A program made the position numbers and the translations under genes. From positions 1 to 6,145 of the forward strand of contig JAGRJB010000451.1 of assembly GCA_020442965.1 (NCBI GenBank): a DNA stretch of 6,145 nucleotides, written 5' to 3'. Below, piece after piece: positions 5,949 to 6,145 of the stretch (position 1 is its first letter; the number at the start of each line of letters is the position of its first letter). This stretch comes from Pseudomonadales bacterium. Its GTDB lineage: Bacteria; Pseudomonadota; Gammaproteobacteria; Steroidobacterales; Steroidobacteraceae. Under the pieces are notes generated by a model, which was given only the letters and a program-made list of their open reading frames with translations, was not told where the DNA came from and did no database searches.

Positions 5949-5974
5949 GCTGCGGCTCGCCGATCTGTAGAGAG

Positions 5975-6003
5975 ACAGCCGGCTCCGTGTCGGAGCCGGC
6001 TGT
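5975..6003. terminator. 13-bp perfect hairpin after rpe, likely bidirectional
   Basis: The arms 5975-5987 (ACAGCCGGCTCCG) and 5991-6003 (CGGAGCCGGCTGT) pair perfectly around the loop TGT. The hairpin lies 26 bp after the rpe stop and 17 bp after the stop of the convergent acidic-tail gene, so it can serve both. It is the strongest hairpin in the window. The T-tracts are weak: GCCGGTTCTGC follows on the plus strand and CTCTCTAC on the minus strand. Confidence 0.75.
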
Positions 6004-6020
6004 GCCGGTTCTGCTAACGA

Positions 6021-6145
6021 TTACTCGTCGTCATCCTCATCATCTTCGTCATCTTCATCGTAGATATCGTCTTCCTCTTCGTAACGACCAAGCTTCCAGT
6101 TTATATCGGTGTGATTATGTCTCTCGGATTCTTTTATAAGAGGCT
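6021..6145 (-). CDS. C-terminal end of an unrecognised protein with a long Asp/Glu tail (5' end outside window)
   Basis: The minus-strand frame is open from the window edge to TAA 6023-6021, giving 40 residues. A mixed part (PLIKESERHNHTDINWKLGR) is followed by a tail of 20 residues, 17 of them Asp or Glu; the exceptions are two Tyr and one Ile. I do not recognise the family. The DNA is visibly richer in A and T than its neighbours, especially 6100-6145, and the tail mixes GAT/GAC and GAA/GAG codons, giving a near-repetitive TC-rich tract on the plus strand. Coding is supported by the open frame, the convergent arrangement and the hairpin placed 17 bp after its stop; the short length leaves real doubt. 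Acidic tails of this kind occur on proteins that bind basic partners or metal ions, but no role can be assigned. Confidence 0.6.
   Translation of the reverse strand, partial: PLIKESERHNHTDINWKLGRYEEEDDIYDEDDEDDEDDDE
6024..6083. repeat. Triplet-like low-complexity tract coding the acidic tail
   Basis: On the plus strand this stretch is built from variations of TCATCN, TCGTCN and TCTTCN triplets, the complement of runs of Asp and Glu codons. Repeats are imperfect. Such tracts can change length by slippage in steps of three bases, which would alter tail length without breaking the frame. Confidence 0.5.

Noticed and set aside
5645..6139. Plus-strand frame of 164 residues at the right end
   Set aside because: It overlaps rpe in another frame, then crosses the terminator hairpin and the complement of the acidic-tail gene; no family features.
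1..6145. CRISPR array, tRNA, insertion sequence or defence/toxin system
   Set aside because: I saw no regularly spaced direct repeats, no tRNA-like cloverleaf, no transposase or terminal repeats, and no nuclease, toxin or defence domains; every long coding region except two is an assignable conserved family.

Overview
The window reads as an ordinary chromosomal stretch of a gammaproteobacterium with fairly GC-rich DNA (about 60% by eye). DjlA, a membrane-anchored DnaJ-like protein largely typical of Gammaproteobacteria, is the strongest taxonomic clue. The PmbA/TldE end, the long YihY form and the long-form PurC fit a Xanthomonadales, Nevskiales or Steroidobacter-like lineage, but this placement is an inference from gene content, not a search.

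Layout from left to right: the 3' end of pmbA/tldE (+, cut by the window edge); a 123-bp convergent spacer with two hairpins; a YihY/BrkB-family membrane protein with a C-terminal winged-helix-like extension (-); a very compact divergent promoter region built around a palindrome; a BtuF-like substrate-binding-fold protein with no possible signal peptide (+), whose stop codon overlaps that of the next, convergent gene; an unrecognised three-helix membrane protein (-) that lies 21 bp downstream of purC and is probably co-transcribed with it; purC (SAICAR synthase, -); a 52-bp divergent spacer whose -10 elements overlap on the two strands; djlA (+); rpe (ribulose-phosphate 3-epimerase, +) 9 bp later; a strong hairpin; and the 3' end of a convergent, more AT-rich gene coding for an extremely acidic tail (-, cut by the window edge).

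The genes are mostly housekeeping: peptide maturation (PmbA), purine synthesis (PurC), chaperone/envelope function (DjlA) and the pentose phosphate pathway (Rpe). They do not form one pathway. The two likely transcription units with more than one gene are purC plus the membrane protein, and djlA plus rpe.

No CRISPR array, tRNA, rRNA, insertion sequence or defence system is visible. The most interesting signals are regulatory. Two back-to-back promoters between yihY and the btuF-like gene place transcription starts at or within about 5 nt of the start codons, which suggests leaderless or near-leaderless mRNAs. The purC/djlA promoter pair also looks bidirectional with shared -10 bases. The AT-rich acidic gene end at the right edge is the best candidate for something not native to this neighbourhood.
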